Notes: a model not told the origin generated them from the sequence alone. DNA of 64,000 nucleotides from Streptococcus parasanguinis (GCF_023109675.1 NZ_JALDUR010000002.1:186001-250000), one strand, 5' to 3'. Shown: positions 51,812 to 62,849, counted from the stretch's first letter. Numbers and translations are program-made.

Positions 51812-54265
51812 ATGTCTAATATTCAAAATATGTCCTTGGAGGACATCATGGGGGAGCGCTTTGGTCGCTACTCCAAATACATTATTCAAGAGCGGGCTCT
51901 TCCTGATATTCGGGATGGCTTGAAACCTGTACAACGGCGGATCCTTTATTCTATGAATAAGGATGGCAATACCCATGACAAAGGCTATCGCAAGTCTGCC
52001 AAGTCTGTCGGTAATATCATGGGGAATTTCCACCCTCACGGGGACAGTTCCATCTATGATGCCATGGTCCGCATGTCTCAGGACTGGAAGAACCGTGAGA
52101 TCCTTGTGGAAATGCACGGAAACAATGGTTCCATGGACGGTGATCCACCAGCGGCTATGCGTTATACCGAGGCGCGCTTGTCTGAAATTGCGGGTTATCT
52201 TTTGCAAGATATCGAAAAGAATACAGTGCCTTTTGCCTGGAACTTTGACGATACAGAAAAAGAGCCAACTGTTTTGCCGGCAGCCTTTCCAAATCTCTTG
52301 GTCAATGGGGCAACAGGGATTTCAGCTGGTTATGCGACGGATATTCCACCACATAATCTTGCTGAAGTCATTGATGCCGTGGTCTACATGATTGACCATC
52401 CATCTGCCAAGGTAGACAAGCTCATGGAGTTTTTACCTGGACCTGATTTCCCAACTGGCGCCATTATCCAAGGCCGGGATGAGATTAAGAAAGCCTATGA
52501 AACTGGTAAGGGCCGAGTAGTTGTCCGATCTAAAACAGAGATCGAGCAGCTCAAGGGCGGTAAGCAGCAAATTGTGGTTACCGAGATCCCTTATGAGATC
52601 AACAAGGCTGTTTTGGTCAAGAAGATCGATGATGTTCGTGTCAACAACAAGGTGGCCGGTATCGCTGAGGTTCGGGATGAGTCTGACCGAGATGGTCTTC
52701 GTATTGCCATTGAGCTCAAAAAAGATGCCAATGCAGATTTGATTTTGAACTACTTGTTCAAGTACACAGACTTGCAGGTCAACTACAACTTCAATATGGT
52801 GGCGATTGACAATTATACCCCTCGTCAAGTGGGGATTGTACCGATTCTCTCTAGCTACATTGCACACCGTCGGGATATCATTGTCGCTCGCTCGCGCTTT
52901 GATAAGGAAAAGGCCGAACGGCGTCTCCATATCGTAGAAGGCTTGATTCGCGTCATTTCCATCCTTGATGAGGTCATCGCCTTGATCCGCGCTTCTGATA
53001 ACAAGGCAGATGCTAAAGAAAACCTCAAGGTCAGCTACGATTTCACGGAAGAACAAGCTGAAGCTATCGTTACCTTGCAATTGTACCGCTTGACCAATAC
53101 GGATATTGTCACCTTGGAAGAAGAGCATGCTAGTCTCAAGGAGCAAATCGCGACCTTGGCAGCCATCATTGGGGATGAACGGACTATGTTTAACCTTATG
53201 AAGAAGGAGTTGCGTGAAGTCAAGAAGCTCTTTGGGAATCAGCGTCGCAGTGAATTGCAAGACACTGCTAAAACGATCGAGATTGATACAGCCAGTCTCA
53301 TTGTTGAAGAGGAAACCTTTGTCAGCGTAACCCGTGCTGGTTATATTAAACGGACCTCGCCTCGTTCTTTCAATGCCTCAACACTGGAAGAAGTCGGTAA
53401 GCGAGACGATGACGAGTTGATTTTTGTAGAGCCTGCTAAGACCACTCAGCATCTTTTACTCTTTACCAACTTGGGGAATGCCATTTATCGACCAATTCAT
53501 GAATTGACAGATACCAAGTGGAAGGATATCGGAGAGCACCTCAGTCAGACCTTGACCAATTTCGAGCAAGAGGAAGAAATTCTCTTTGCGGAGATTGTCG
53601 ATCAGTTTGAGGGAGTAACCTACTTTGCGGCAACTCAACAAGGACAAATCAAGCGCTTTGAACGCAAGGAATTGAGCCCATGGCGGACTTATCGTTCTAA
53701 ATCGACTAAATATGCTAAGCTAAAAGACCAAGACGACCGTATCGTAGCAGTTGCGCCAGTTGTTCTTGAAGATATCATGATCATTACTAAAAATGGGTAC
53801 GGGTTGCGCTTCAATATTGAGGAGGTCCCTGTCGTAGGAGCCAAAGCAGCAGGGGTCAAAGCCATTAACCTCAAAGACGGAGATCAAGTTGCTGCCGCCT
53901 TTAAGTCGACGACTCCAAGCATGTACATTCTGACCCAGCGAGGCAGTCTCAAACGGATGTTACAAGACGATATTCCTGTGACCAGTCGGGCTAAACGGGG
54001 ACTACAGGTCTTGCGTGAGTTGAAAAATAAACCACACCGCGTCTTCAAGGCAGGTCCAGTCTTCACTGACCAGGGAGATTTTGATCTCTTTACGAGCCAA
54101 GATGAAGTGGTAGAACAAGATCAAATTCTTCAGATCACTTCTACAACAGGTCAGGTGACAGAAGTTGATTTGACACAATTAAGTATTTCTGAAAGAACAA
54201 GCAATGGATCCTTTGTCAACGATACCATTTCGGATCAAGAAGTTTTTTTAGCTACTATCAAATAA
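51812..54265 (+). CDS. parC: DNA topoisomerase IV subunit A
   Basis: DNA breakage-reunion subunit, 817 residues. The start is ATG 51812 (MSNIQNMSLEDIMGERFG); an open frame extends upstream through the leader RNA. Catalytic Tyr in PAAMRYTEARLS (~118); coiled coil 350-480; C-terminal beta-pinwheel with GRL-like blades. Quinolone-determining residues are the sensitive forms S79 and D83 ([10 protein letters not shown]). It has no ribosome site at the start; GAAAGGAG lies 77 nt upstream, beyond the hairpin. Confidence 0.98.
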   Translation: MSNIQNMSLEDIMGERFGRYSKYIIQERALPDIRDGLKPVQRRILYSMNKDGNTHDKGYRKSAKSVGNIMGNFHPHGDSSIYDAMVRMSQDWKNREILVEMHGNNGSMDGDPPAAMRYTEARLSEIAGYLLQDIEKNTVPFAWNFDDTEKEPTVLPAAFPNLLVNGATGISAGYATDIPPHNLAEVIDAVVYMIDHPSAKVDKLMEFLPGPDFPTGAIIQGRDEIKKAYETGKGRVVVRSKTEIEQLKGGKQQIVVTEIPYEINKAVLVKKIDDVRVNNKVAGIAEVRDESDRDGLRIAIELKKDANADLILNYLFKYTDLQVNYNFNMVAIDNYTPRQVGIVPILSSYIAHRRDIIVARSRFDKEKAERRLHIVEGLIRVISILDEVIALIRASDNKADAKENLKVSYDFTEEQAEAIVTLQLYRLTNTDIVTLEEEHASLKEQIATLAAIIGDERTMFNLMKKELREVKKLFGNQRRSELQDTAKTIEIDTASLIVEEETFVSVTRAGYIKRTSPRSFNASTLEEVGKRDDDELIFVEPAKTTQHLLLFTNLGNAIYRPIHELTDTKWKDIGEHLSQTLTNFEQEEEILFAEIVDQFEGVTYFAATQQGQIKRFERKELSPWRTYRSKSTKYAKLKDQDDRIVAVAPVVLEDIMIITKNGYGLRFNIEEVPVVGAKAAGVKAINLKDGDQVAAAFKSTTPSMYILTQRGSLKRMLQDDIPVTSRAKRGLQVLRELKNKPHRVFKAGPVFTDQGDFDLFTSQDEVVEQDQILQITSTTGQVTEVDLTQLSISERTSNGSFVNDTISDQEVFLATIK

Positions 54266-54309
54266 AAGAAAGCGTCGGTCCATTCTAGGACTGACTTTCT
54301 TTGAAAATA

Positions 54310-54324
54310 AATTTTCTGAAAATT
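54310..54324 (+). promoter_or_regulatory. Perfect CodY box upstream of ilvE
   Basis: 15 of 15 match to AATTTTCWGAAAATT (W is T), 11 bp before the ilvE -35. A strong prediction of repression by CodY when branched-chain amino acids are plentiful. Confidence 0.9.
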
Positions 54325-54335
54325 GAAAATTTCTC

Positions 54336-54363
54336 TTGAAATTCTCATGAAATGGTGTACAAT
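54336..54363 (+). promoter_or_regulatory. ilvE promoter
   Basis: TTGAAA (54336-54341), 16-bp spacer, TACAAT (54358-54363). The -10 is embedded in TGTAC...GTACA (54356-54371), an inverted repeat that might bind a second regulator. Confidence 0.8.
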
Positions 54364-54440
54364 AGTGTACATAGATTGAGAAACTAAATCGACCTACATC
54401 AGATCGACAAGGAATAGAAAGAATTAAAAGGAGCACTATC

Positions 54441-55463
54441 ATGACAGTATCACTTGATTGGGAAAACCTTGGCTTTTCATATATGAAATTACCTTATCGC
54501 TATTTGGCACATTATCGCAATGGAGCTTGGGAAAAAGGGAAATTGACAGAAGATGCGACTTTGCATTTGTCCGAATCTTCTCCAAGTTTGCATTACGGTC
54601 AGCAAGCCTTTGAAGGGTTAAAAGCCTACCGTACAAAAGACGGAAGTATCCAATTGTTCCGTCCAGATCAAAACGCCAAACGTTTGCAACGCACAGCAGA
54701 TCGTTTGCTGATGCCTCAAGTACCTGTTGACATGTTTGTGGATGCTTGTAAGGCAGTGGTGAAAGCCAATGAAGAGTATGTTCCACCATATGGTACTGGA
54801 GCTACCCTTTACCTTCGTCCACTTTTGATTGGGGTTGGTGATATTATTGGTGTGCATCCAGCAGATGAGTATATCTTTACCATCTTTGCCATGCCTGTCG
54901 GTAACTATTTTAAAGGTGGTTTGGTTCCAACGAACTTCTTGATTCAAGATGAGTATGACCGTGCTGCACCAAATGGTACTGGGGCTGCAAAAGTTGGTGG
55001 GAACTACGCAGCTAGTATGTTGCCAGGTAAGATTGCGCATGATCGTAACTTCTCTGACGTGATTTATCTCGATCCAGCGACGCACACCAAGATTGAAGAA
55101 GTTGGTTCTGCAAACTTCTTTGGTATCACTGCTAATAACGAATTTGTGACGCCATTGAGTCCGTCTATTTTGCCATCGATCACCAAGTACTCTTTGCTTT
55201 ACTTGGCAGAACACCGTCTTGGTATGACACCAATTGAAGGGGATGTCTTTATTAATGAGCTGGATCGCTTTGTAGAAGCAGGAGCTTGTGGTACCGCAGC
55301 TGTCATCTCTCCGATCGGAGGTGTTCAACACGGTGATGACTTCCATGTCTTCTATTCTGAAACAGAAGTAGGTCCTATCACACGTAAGCTCTATGACGAG
55401 TTGACCGGTATCCAATTTGGCGATGTCGAAGCGCCAGAAGGATGGATTGTCAAAGTCGATTAA
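54441..55463 (+). CDS. ilvE: Branched-chain amino acid aminotransferase
   Basis: Last step in Leu, Ile and Val synthesis and first in their breakdown; 340 residues, PLP fold type IV. Features: LHYGQQAFEGLKAYR, catalytic Lys in GAAKVGGNYAASM (~200), EEVGSANFFGI and C-terminal EAGACGTAAVISPIG phosphate loop. AAAAGGAG precedes the ATG. Monocistronic, under a perfect CodY box; ends at the large hairpin at 55588. Confidence 0.97.
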   Translation: MTVSLDWENLGFSYMKLPYRYLAHYRNGAWEKGKLTEDATLHLSESSPSLHYGQQAFEGLKAYRTKDGSIQLFRPDQNAKRLQRTADRLLMPQVPVDMFVDACKAVVKANEEYVPPYGTGATLYLRPLLIGVGDIIGVHPADEYIFTIFAMPVGNYFKGGLVPTNFLIQDEYDRAAPNGTGAAKVGGNYAASMLPGKIAHDRNFSDVIYLDPATHTKIEEVGSANFFGITANNEFVTPLSPSILPSITKYSLLYLAEHRLGMTPIEGDVFINELDRFVEAGACGTAAVISPIGGVQHGDDFHVFYSETEVGPITRKLYDELTGIQFGDVEAPEGWIVKVD

Positions 55464-55587
55464 ACCGAAAGCATCTGAGATAAAAGTGTCCAGGCTTCAA
55501 TGAGAACGAGTCTTAACGAAGGACGTAGTAGCTAAAGTTTCTCTTCATTCGCTTTTAGGCTCAAAAGAGTGCCGAATGACCTTTTCG

Positions 55588-55643
55588 GGGGTGGGAGAAA
55601 GAAGGAATTTCTAACTAAATTCTTTCTGCCCACTCCCTTTTCT
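55588..55643 (+). terminator. ilvE terminator, long hairpin
   Basis: GGGTGGG...CCCACTCCC closing, with inner AGAAAGAAGGAATTT / AAATTCTTTCT, then TTTTCTC. Its layout recalls the first hairpin of the 175-bp repeats and may be a distant relative. Confidence 0.7.
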
Positions 55644-55644
55644 C

Positions 55645-55673
55645 TTGCGTCATCAAGAGAATTTTTGTAAAAT
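55645..55673 (+). promoter_or_regulatory. Promoter of DUF2969 gene
   Basis: TTGCGT (55645-55650), 17-bp spacer, TAAAAT (55668-55673). Confidence 0.65.
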
Positions 55674-55697
55674 AGAAAAAGTGAAAAGAGGGTTGAA

Positions 55698-55928
55698 ATG
55701 AGTAAAAAAGATAAGAAAATTGAGATTCAAATCGTTGATAGTAAAGTAACCGTCGGAAAAGACACTTTTGATGGATTCACTTTGTCCATTGGCAAGAAAA
55801 CGATTGGTGAAATTGCAGACATGGGTGGGCAATTTGCCATTATCAAAAATGGAAATGTGGATTCTCTTTACAAAAAACTTGAAAAAGCCGTTGAAATTTT
55901 GATAGAAAATTATAATTTGAATAAATAA
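55698..55928 (+). CDS. DUF2969 family protein
   Basis: 76-residue small basic/acidic protein with the DUF2969 body KKIEIQIVDSKVTVGKDTFDGFTLSIGKKTIGEI followed by GQFAIIKNGNVDSLYKKLEKAVEILIENYNL. Found widely in Lactobacillales; function unknown. GAGGG precedes the ATG. Directly upstream of the tRNA-Tyr promoter. Confidence 0.85.
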   Translation: MSKKDKKIEIQIVDSKVTVGKDTFDGFTLSIGKKTIGEIADMGGQFAIIKNGNVDSLYKKLEKAVEILIENYNLNK

Positions 55929-55933
55929 GGGCT

Positions 55934-55962
55934 TGCAATCATAATAAATCAATGGTATAATA
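55934..55962 (+). promoter_or_regulatory. tRNA-Tyr/tRNA-Gln promoter
   Basis: TTGCAA (55934-55939), 17-bp spacer, TATAAT (55957-55962) with TGG extension. Confidence 0.85.
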
Positions 55963-55980
55963 GATCCTGTTGATTTATAT

Positions 55981-56061
55981 GGAGAGATAGCGAAGAGGCT
56001 AAACGCGGCGGACTGTAAATCCGCTCCTTCGGGTTCGGGGGTTCGAATCCCTCTCTCTCCA
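55981..56061 (+). tRNA. tRNA-Tyr (anticodon GUA)
   Basis: 81-nt class II tRNA with long variable arm. Acceptor GGAGAGA / TCTCTCC, discriminator A; anticodon GTA at 56015-56017; T arm GGTTCGAATCC. CCA not encoded. Cotranscribed with tRNA-Gln. Confidence 0.96.
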
Positions 56062-56110
56062 TTAGCGTTCATTGTGACGATGATAAAGTGACTATTGTCA
56101 GCGCTCTTTT

Positions 56111-56182
56111 TGGGGTATAGCCAAGCGGTAAGGCAAGGGACTTTGACTCCCTCATGCGTTGGTTCGAATCCAGCTACCCCAG
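56111..56182 (+). tRNA. tRNA-Gln (anticodon UUG)
   Basis: 72-nt cloverleaf, acceptor TGGGGTA / TACCCCA, discriminator G; anticodon TTG at 56143-56145 in loop CTTTGAC; T arm GGTTCGAATCC. A weak AAAATA/TATTTT hairpin lies downstream near 56206-56233. Confidence 0.95.
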
Positions 56183-56350
56183 TTCTTAGGTAATATCAGA
56201 TAAGTGATAAAATATCTATCCAGGTATTTTATTTCTTTATAGGATGAGTCGTTAAAGATTGTAGTTGATCTCATTGCGAGTGCTTGCTTAGGAAAAATAA
56301 TTATAAGTATGTCAAGTTTTAGAAAACTTGATTGTTGGAGGATTTTTTAG

Positions 56351-57550
56351 ATGAATGAATTTGAAGATTTGCTAAACAGTGTTAGCCAAGTTGAACCAGG
56401 TGACGTTGTTACTGCTGAAGTATTGACAGTTGACGCGAACCAAGCTAACGTTGCAATCTCTGGAACTGGTGTCGAAGGTGTCTTGACTCTTCGCGAATTG
56501 ACAAACGATCGTGATGCTGACATCAACGACTTGGTAAAACCAGGTGAAACACTTGAATTGCTTGTTCTTCGTCAAGTAGTTGGTAAAGATACTGATACAG
56601 TAACTTACCTTGTATCTAAAAAACGTTTGGAAGCTCGCAAAGCATGGGACAAATTGGTTGGACGTGAAGAAGAAGTTGTTACTGTTAAAGGAACTCGCGC
56701 TGTTAAGGGCGGACTTTCAGTAGAATTTGAAGGACTTCGTGGATTTATTCCAGCTTCAATGCTTGATACTCGTTTTGTACGTAACACTGAACGTTTCGTA
56801 GGTCAAGAATTTGATGCTAAAATCAAAGAAGTAGATCCAAAAGAAAACCGCTTTATCCTTTCACGTCGTGAAGTTGTTGAAGCTGAATCAGCTGCAGCAC
56901 GCGCAGAAGTATTTGGTAAATTGAACGTTGGTGATGTCGTAACTGGTAAAGTTGCACGTATCACAAGCTTCGGTGCCTTCATCGACCTTGGTGGTGTTGA
57001 TGGATTGGTTCACTTGACAGAATTGTCACACGAACGCAACGTATCACCTAAATCAGTAGTAACTGTCGGTGAAGAAATCCAAGTGAAAGTTCTTGACTTG
57101 AACGAAGAAGAAGGTCGTGTATCACTTTCATTGAAAGCTACAACACCTGGACCTTGGGATGGCGTAGAACAAAAATTGGCTGCTGGTGATGTTATCGAAG
57201 GAACTGTTAAACGTTTGACTGACTTCGGTGCATTCGTTGAAGTATTGCCAGGTATCGACGGACTTGTACACATCTCACAAATTTCACACAAACGTGTTGA
57301 AAATCCAAAAGATGTTCTTAAAGTTGGACAAGAAGTAACTGTTAAAGTTCTTGAAGTAAATGCTGCAGATGAACGTGTATCACTTTCTATCAAAGCTCTT
57401 GAAGAACGTCCAGCTCAAGAAGAAGGCGAAAAACAAGAAAAACGTCAATCTCGCCCACGTCGTCCAAAACAAGAAAAACGTGACTTTGATCTTCCAGAAA
57501 CTCAAACTGGATTCTCAATGGCTGACTTGTTTGGCGATATCGAATTGTAA
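56351..57550 (+). CDS. rpsA: 30S ribosomal protein S1
   Basis: 399 residues with four S1 RNA-binding domains, the short form of Gram-positive bacteria (Proteobacterial S1 has six). Domains begin near residues 15, 110, 195 and 280; the last two contain [20 protein letters not shown] and [21 protein letters not shown]. The tail is basic, then acidic. TTGGAGG precedes the ATG. Followed by a 175-bp repeat in the reverse orientation. Confidence 0.96.
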   Translation: MNEFEDLLNSVSQVEPGDVVTAEVLTVDANQANVAISGTGVEGVLTLRELTNDRDADINDLVKPGETLELLVLRQVVGKDTDTVTYLVSKKRLEARKAWDKLVGREEEVVTVKGTRAVKGGLSVEFEGLRGFIPASMLDTRFVRNTERFVGQEFDAKIKEVDPKENRFILSRREVVEAESAAARAEVFGKLNVGDVVTGKVARITSFGAFIDLGGVDGLVHLTELSHERNVSPKSVVTVGEEIQVKVLDLNEEEGRVSLSLKATTPGPWDGVEQKLAAGDVIEGTVKRLTDFGAFVEVLPGIDGLVHISQISHKRVENPKDVLKVGQEVTVKVLEVNAADERVSLSIKALEERPAQEEGEKQEKRQSRPRRPKQEKRDFDLPETQTGFSMADLFGDIEL

Positions 57551-57559
57551 TATTCAAAA

Positions 57560-57735
57560 GAGGCTGGGACAAAAGTCCTAGCCTCTCAATTATTTTTGGA
57601 TTGTCGAGCAAGACGCAGTGGTTGAGTGGGGCTCTACTACGCTGATTTCATCAGCTTTTACAGCCCTACTCAACTGTGCGGAGGTGGGACGACGAAATCG
57701 AATTCTAACGAATTACCGATTTCTGTCCCACTCTC
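57560..57735 (-). repeat. 175-bp three-hairpin intergenic repeat, copy 3 (inverted)
   Basis: Reverse orientation relative to copies 1, 2 and 4: the GAGGCTGGGAC/GTCCTAGCCTC hairpin comes first after rpsA. Sequence otherwise nearly identical. Lies between rpsA and the tRNA-Arg promoter. Confidence 0.9.
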
Positions 57736-57743
57736 TTTTTTAC

Positions 57744-57772
57744 TTGTAAAATTTTTGAAAATTTGATATACT
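57744..57772 (+). promoter_or_regulatory. tRNA-Arg(CCG) promoter
   Basis: TTGTAA (57744-57749), 17-bp spacer, TATACT (57767-57772). Confidence 0.7.
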
Positions 57773-57782
57773 ATAACAGTTG

Positions 57783-57854
57783 CCACCCTTAGTGTAATGG
57801 ATATCACGTAAGATTCCGGTTCTTGAGATGGGGGTTCGATTCCCTCAGGGTGGA
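57783..57854 (+). tRNA. tRNA-Arg (anticodon CCG)
   Basis: 72-nt cloverleaf. Acceptor CCACCCT / AGGGTGG, discriminator A; anticodon loop TTCCGGT with anticodon CCG; T arm GGTTCGATTCC. A terminator (57860-57887) follows. Confidence 0.9.
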
Positions 57855-57859
57855 AAGAA

Positions 57860-57887
57860 AAAAGGTTGAGAACTCTCAGCCTTTTTT
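57860..57887 (+). terminator. Terminator after tRNA-Arg(CCG)
   Basis: AAAGGTTGAGA / TCTCAGCCTTT with one G-U, followed by T. Confidence 0.75.
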
Positions 57888-57906
57888 GTTCGTTTCAAAG
57901 CTCAAA

Positions 57907-57937
57907 AAAGACTCTCAAAGTATGAGAGTCTTTTTAA
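57907..57937 (-). terminator. ldh terminator
   Basis: AAAAAAGACTCTC / GAGAGTCTTTTT with a 6-nt loop; reads as a terminator for the minus-strand ldh and has A and T runs on both sides. Confidence 0.85.
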
Positions 57938-57942
57938 TTGAA

Positions 57943-59047
<1,105 letters not shown>

Positions 59048-59082
59048 GTTTGTGTTCCTAAGAAGAAAAATAGGCTAAAATG

Positions 59083-59091
59083 TGTTATAAT
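59083..59091 (+). promoter_or_regulatory. gyrA extended -10 promoter
   Basis: TGTTATAAT (TATAAT 59086-59091); no convincing -35. Confidence 0.6.
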
Positions 59092-59127
59092 AGTATGGTG
59101 AATTAAGTAAAGAGAGGCATTTTTTGA

Positions 59128-61584
59128 ATGCAGGATAATAATCTAATTGATGTGAATTTAACATCAGAAATGAAGACGAGTTTTATCGATTATGCGATGA
59201 GTGTTATCGTAGCTCGTGCCCTTCCTGATGTTCGTGATGGTTTGAAACCTGTTCACCGTCGTATTTTGTATGGAATGAATGAATTGGGTGTTACGCCAGA
59301 TAAACCACATAAGAAGTCAGCCCGTATCACAGGGGATGTTATGGGTAAATACCACCCACACGGGGACTCCTCGATTTATGAAGCCATGGTTCGGATGGCG
59401 CAATGGTGGAGTTACCGTTACATGTTAGTGGATGGCCATGGTAACTTTGGTTCTATGGACGGTGATGGCGCCGCTGCACAACGGTATACCGAAGCTCGTA
59501 TGAGTAAGATTGCTCTTGAAATGCTGCGGGATATCAACAAAAATACAGTTGATTTCGCTGATAACTATGATGCCAGCGAGCGTGAACCTTTGGTCTTACC
59601 TGCACGTTTTCCTAATCTTCTTGTCAATGGTGCTACAGGGATTGCCGTTGGGATGGCAACCAATATTCCTCCACACAATCTGGGAGAAACCATTGATGCA
59701 GTGAAGCTGATGATGGATAATCCTGAGGTAACGACCCGTGAACTCATGGAAGTTCTTCCTGGTCCAGATTTTCCGACAGGTGCTTTGGTCATGGGGAAAT
59801 CAGGTATCCACAAAGCCTATGAAACCGGAAAAGGATCAATCGTTCTTCGTTCTCGTACAGAGATTGAAGTAACCAAGAGTGGCCGTGAACGGATTGTTGT
59901 CACTGAGTTCCCTTATATGGTCAATAAAACCAAGGTGCACGAGCACATCGTTCGCTTGGTGCAAGAAAAACGGATCGAAGGGATTACAGCTGTACGTGAT
60001 GAATCAAACCGTGAGGGGGTTCGTTTTGTGATTGAGGTCCGCCGAGATGCTTCGGCTAACGTTATTTTGAACAATCTCTTTAAAATGACACAAATGCAAA
60101 CCAATTTTGGATTCAATATGTTGGCGATCCAAAATGGTGTTCCAAAGATTCTTTCTCTTCGCCAAATTTTAGGTGCTTATATTGAGCACCAGAAAGAAGT
60201 GGTGACTCGCCGGACTATCTTTGATAAAGAAAAAGCGGAAGCACGTGCCCATATTTTAGAAGGTTTGCTCATTGCCTTGGATCACATCGATGAAGTGATC
60301 CGGATTATCCGCAATAGCCAGACAGACGCTGAAGCACAAGCTGAATTGATGGCTAAATTCAAGCTTTCTGAACGTCAAAGCCAAGCTATTTTGGACATGC
60401 GTCTTCGTCGTTTGACCGGTTTGGAACGAGACAAGATCCAAAGTGAATACGATGATTTGGTTGCCTTGATTGCTGATTTGGCTGATATTTTGGCGAAACC
60501 AGAACGTGTGGCGACCATCATCAAGGAAGAACTGGAAGAAGTCAAACGCAAGTTTGGCGATGCTCGCCGAACTGAGTTGATGATCGGAGAAGTCCTTTCT
60601 CTTGAAGATGAGGACTTGATTGAAGAAACAGATGTCTTGATCACCCTTTCTAACAAAGGCTACATCAAACGTTTGGACCAAGCGGAATTTACGGCTCAAA
60701 AACGTGGTGGACGTGGGGTTCAAGGAACTGGTGTCAAAGATGATGACTTTGTCCGTGAATTGGTCTCTACGAGCACCCATGATCACTTGCTCTTCTTTAC
60801 CAATAAGGGACGTGTCTATCGTCTGAAAGGTTATGAGATTCCAGAATATGGCCGGACAGCTAAAGGATTACCAATCGTCAATCTCTTAAAATTGGACGAA
60901 GGTGAATCGATTCAAACCATTATCAATGTGGAGCAAGACCGCAGTGACGAAGCTTATCTCTTCTTTACGACGCGACAAGGTTTAGTTAAGCGGACCAATG
61001 TAGCTGAATTTTCAAATATTCGTCAGAACGGTCTCAAAGCTCTGAATCTGCGTGATGAGGATGAATTGATCAATGTCTTCCTTACAGATGGCAATGCTGA
61101 CGTCATTATCGGTACCAAGTATGGTTATTCTGTCCGCTTTAATGAGGCTGTAGTCCGCAATATGGGACGTTCTGCCACAGGTGTACGTGGTGTGAATCTC
61201 CGTGAAGGAGACAAGGTTGTTGGGGCTAGTGTCGTTACGGATCAAGATGAAGTATTGATCATCACTGAAAAAGGGTATGGTAAGCGTACAATGGCTAGCG
61301 AATACCCAACCAAAGGCCGTGGTGGTAAAGGTATCAAAACAGCCAATATTACAGAGAAAAATGGTCCTTTAGCTGGTCTTTTAACCGTTAAAGGGGATGA
61401 AGATCTGATGATCATTACCGATACCGGAGTTATGATCCGGATAGGTGTGGCTAACATTTCTCAAACGGGTCGTTCAACTCAGGGTGTGAAAGTCATGAGA
61501 CTGGATCAGGATGCGAAAATTGTGACCTTTACAACAGTCCAGCCCGATGAAAAAGATGAAGAAGTAGTGGAAGAAAACGAATAG
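59128..61584 (+). CDS. gyrA: DNA gyrase subunit A
   Basis: DNA breakage-reunion subunit, 818 residues. Catalytic Tyr in [12 protein letters not shown] (~119), quinolone-determining residues S81 and E85 ([10 protein letters not shown], sensitive forms), coiled coil 350-490, C-terminal pinwheel with the GyrA box [12 protein letters not shown] (~530), which distinguishes it from ParC. Acidic tail. AGAGAGG lies 14 nt before the ATG. Operon with srtA (13-bp gap). Confidence 0.98.
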   Translation: MQDNNLIDVNLTSEMKTSFIDYAMSVIVARALPDVRDGLKPVHRRILYGMNELGVTPDKPHKKSARITGDVMGKYHPHGDSSIYEAMVRMAQWWSYRYMLVDGHGNFGSMDGDGAAAQRYTEARMSKIALEMLRDINKNTVDFADNYDASEREPLVLPARFPNLLVNGATGIAVGMATNIPPHNLGETIDAVKLMMDNPEVTTRELMEVLPGPDFPTGALVMGKSGIHKAYETGKGSIVLRSRTEIEVTKSGRERIVVTEFPYMVNKTKVHEHIVRLVQEKRIEGITAVRDESNREGVRFVIEVRRDASANVILNNLFKMTQMQTNFGFNMLAIQNGVPKILSLRQILGAYIEHQKEVVTRRTIFDKEKAEARAHILEGLLIALDHIDEVIRIIRNSQTDAEAQAELMAKFKLSERQSQAILDMRLRRLTGLERDKIQSEYDDLVALIADLADILAKPERVATIIKEELEEVKRKFGDARRTELMIGEVLSLEDEDLIEETDVLITLSNKGYIKRLDQAEFTAQKRGGRGVQGTGVKDDDFVRELVSTSTHDHLLFFTNKGRVYRLKGYEIPEYGRTAKGLPIVNLLKLDEGESIQTIINVEQDRSDEAYLFFTTRQGLVKRTNVAEFSNIRQNGLKALNLRDEDELINVFLTDGNADVIIGTKYGYSVRFNEAVVRNMGRSATGVRGVNLREGDKVVGASVVTDQDEVLIITEKGYGKRTMASEYPTKGRGGKGIKTANITEKNGPLAGLLTVKGDEDLMIITDTGVMIRIGVANISQTGRSTQGVKVMRLDQDAKIVTFTTVQPDEKDEEVVEENE

Positions 61585-61597
61585 ATAAGGGGACAGC

Positions 61598-62341
61598 ATG
61601 TCACGCAAAAGAAAAAAGAAAAAGAGTTTACGCAATACTCTTATCAACATCGTTGCAACACTTTTGATTATTCTCTCGCTTCTCTTGATTTTCAATGCTC
61701 CGATCCGAAATATGATTATGGTTTGGCATACCAACCAATACCAGGTTAGCAAGGTCGATAAAAAGACTATTGATAAAAACAAAGAAGTGAAGACGAGCTT
61801 TGATTTCCAACATGTCCAGTCACTCTCGACAGAGGCCGTGATCAATGCCCAATGGCAGGCTCAAAAACTTCCTGTAATTGGGGGAATTTCGATTCCTGAA
61901 TTGAACATGAACCTTCCAATTTTTAAAGGACTCGAAAACGTAGCCCTTTACTATGGAGCAGGGACTATGAAGGAAAACCAAGTCATGGGACAAGGCAATT
62001 ATTCTCTTGCTAGTCACCACGTATTTGGCCTTACTGGAGCAAATGCCATGTTATTCTCACCATTAGAGAAAGCCAAGGCGGGAATGAAGATTTACATCAC
62101 GGACAAAGAAAAAATCTATACTTATGTCATCTCGTCTGTTGAGACAGTGACTCCAGACCGTGTAGATGTGATTCAAGATCGTGAAGGCGTCAATGAGATC
62201 ACCTTGGTGACCTGTGAGGATGCTGCAGCGACTTACCGTACGATTGTAAAAGGGAATTTGGAAACTTCTGTTGACTATGACAAGGCTCCAAAAGACATCC
62301 TGGATTCATTCAGCAAGACTTATAATCAAATGCAACTTTAA
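61598..62341 (+). CDS. srtA: Sortase A
   Basis: Transpeptidase that anchors LPXTG surface proteins to peptidoglycan; 247 residues. Basic N-terminus and one membrane helix (17-37), then the sortase barrel with ASHHVFG (catalytic His, ~139), TLVTCEDAA (catalytic Cys, ~207) and the later Arg (TYRTIVKG, ~216). The gyrA-srtA order is typical of streptococci. AAGGGGA precedes the ATG. Terminator at 62348. Confidence 0.97.
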   Translation: MSRKRKKKKSLRNTLINIVATLLIILSLLLIFNAPIRNMIMVWHTNQYQVSKVDKKTIDKNKEVKTSFDFQHVQSLSTEAVINAQWQAQKLPVIGGISIPELNMNLPIFKGLENVALYYGAGTMKENQVMGQGNYSLASHHVFGLTGANAMLFSPLEKAKAGMKIYITDKEKIYTYVISSVETVTPDRVDVIQDREGVNEITLVTCEDAAATYRTIVKGNLETSVDYDKAPKDILDSFSKTYNQMQL

Positions 62342-62347
62342 GAAAAT

Positions 62348-62378
62348 AAAGCCCATGGCAGAGATGCCAGGGCTTTTT
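62348..62378 (+). terminator. srtA terminator
   Basis: AAAGCCC / GGGCTTT with inner GGCA/TGCC, then T5. Confidence 0.85.
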
Positions 62379-62516
62379 CTATGTAGGAAGCAAAACTAGG
62401 AGAAATTCTTGTAAAATTGTAAGAGATTGGTAATATTATGTAAGGAATTTGTCATAACATTAAGGGAAAATCAGTATATAATAAGAGGAGAAAGAGTATG
62501 ATAAGGAGGTAGAATA

Positions 62517-62795
62517 GTGACAAAAGAGCGAATTTACCATCTCTTGCATCATTTCTATAATCTCTTAGTAAACGATTTTCCACGAAATGGTTTAATTACG
62601 AAAGGAATCTATGAAGTAGAGCAGGTCTACCAAGCTTTAGAGGCCATTCCTCAGAGCCAGGAGTACTTGATTCGCTGTGAAATTCAACAGTTTTTAAAAG
62701 AGCTTGAACAAGTTCAAACAGGTTACCAGATCCGCTTTAATAAAGATGAAGTCTTAGTGTTAGATGATTTGAAGCAAGAAATTGCCTGTAAATAA
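62517..62795 (+). CDS. Small conserved hypothetical protein
   Basis: 92 residues, GTG start at 62517 with AAGGAGGT at ideal distance. Mostly helical and soluble: RIYHLLHHFYNLLVNDFPRNG then KGIYEVEQVYQALEAIPQSQEYLIRCEIQQFLKELEQV, ending in a short beta hairpin. I do not recognise the family. A TATAAT at 62477-62482 lies upstream with no good -35. It precedes radC by 54 bp and may share its transcript. Confidence 0.65.
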   Translation: MTKERIYHLLHHFYNLLVNDFPRNGLITKGIYEVEQVYQALEAIPQSQEYLIRCEIQQFLKELEQVQTGYQIRFNKDEVLVLDDLKQEIACK

Positions 62796-62849
62796 TGCAA
62801 GGTCGTCGTTTTCTCTATTTATTACGAATTAATAAGTGAGGAGGAAATT

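Noticed and set aside
56081-56095. Match to the segment upstream of the tracrRNA (CGATGATAAAG)
   Set aside because: Only about 11 bases, no NGG next to it, and far from the cas promoter; likely chance.
59178-59400. Quinolone-resistance mutations in gyrA or parC
   Set aside because: S81/E85 (GyrA) and S79/D83 (ParC) are the sensitive residues.
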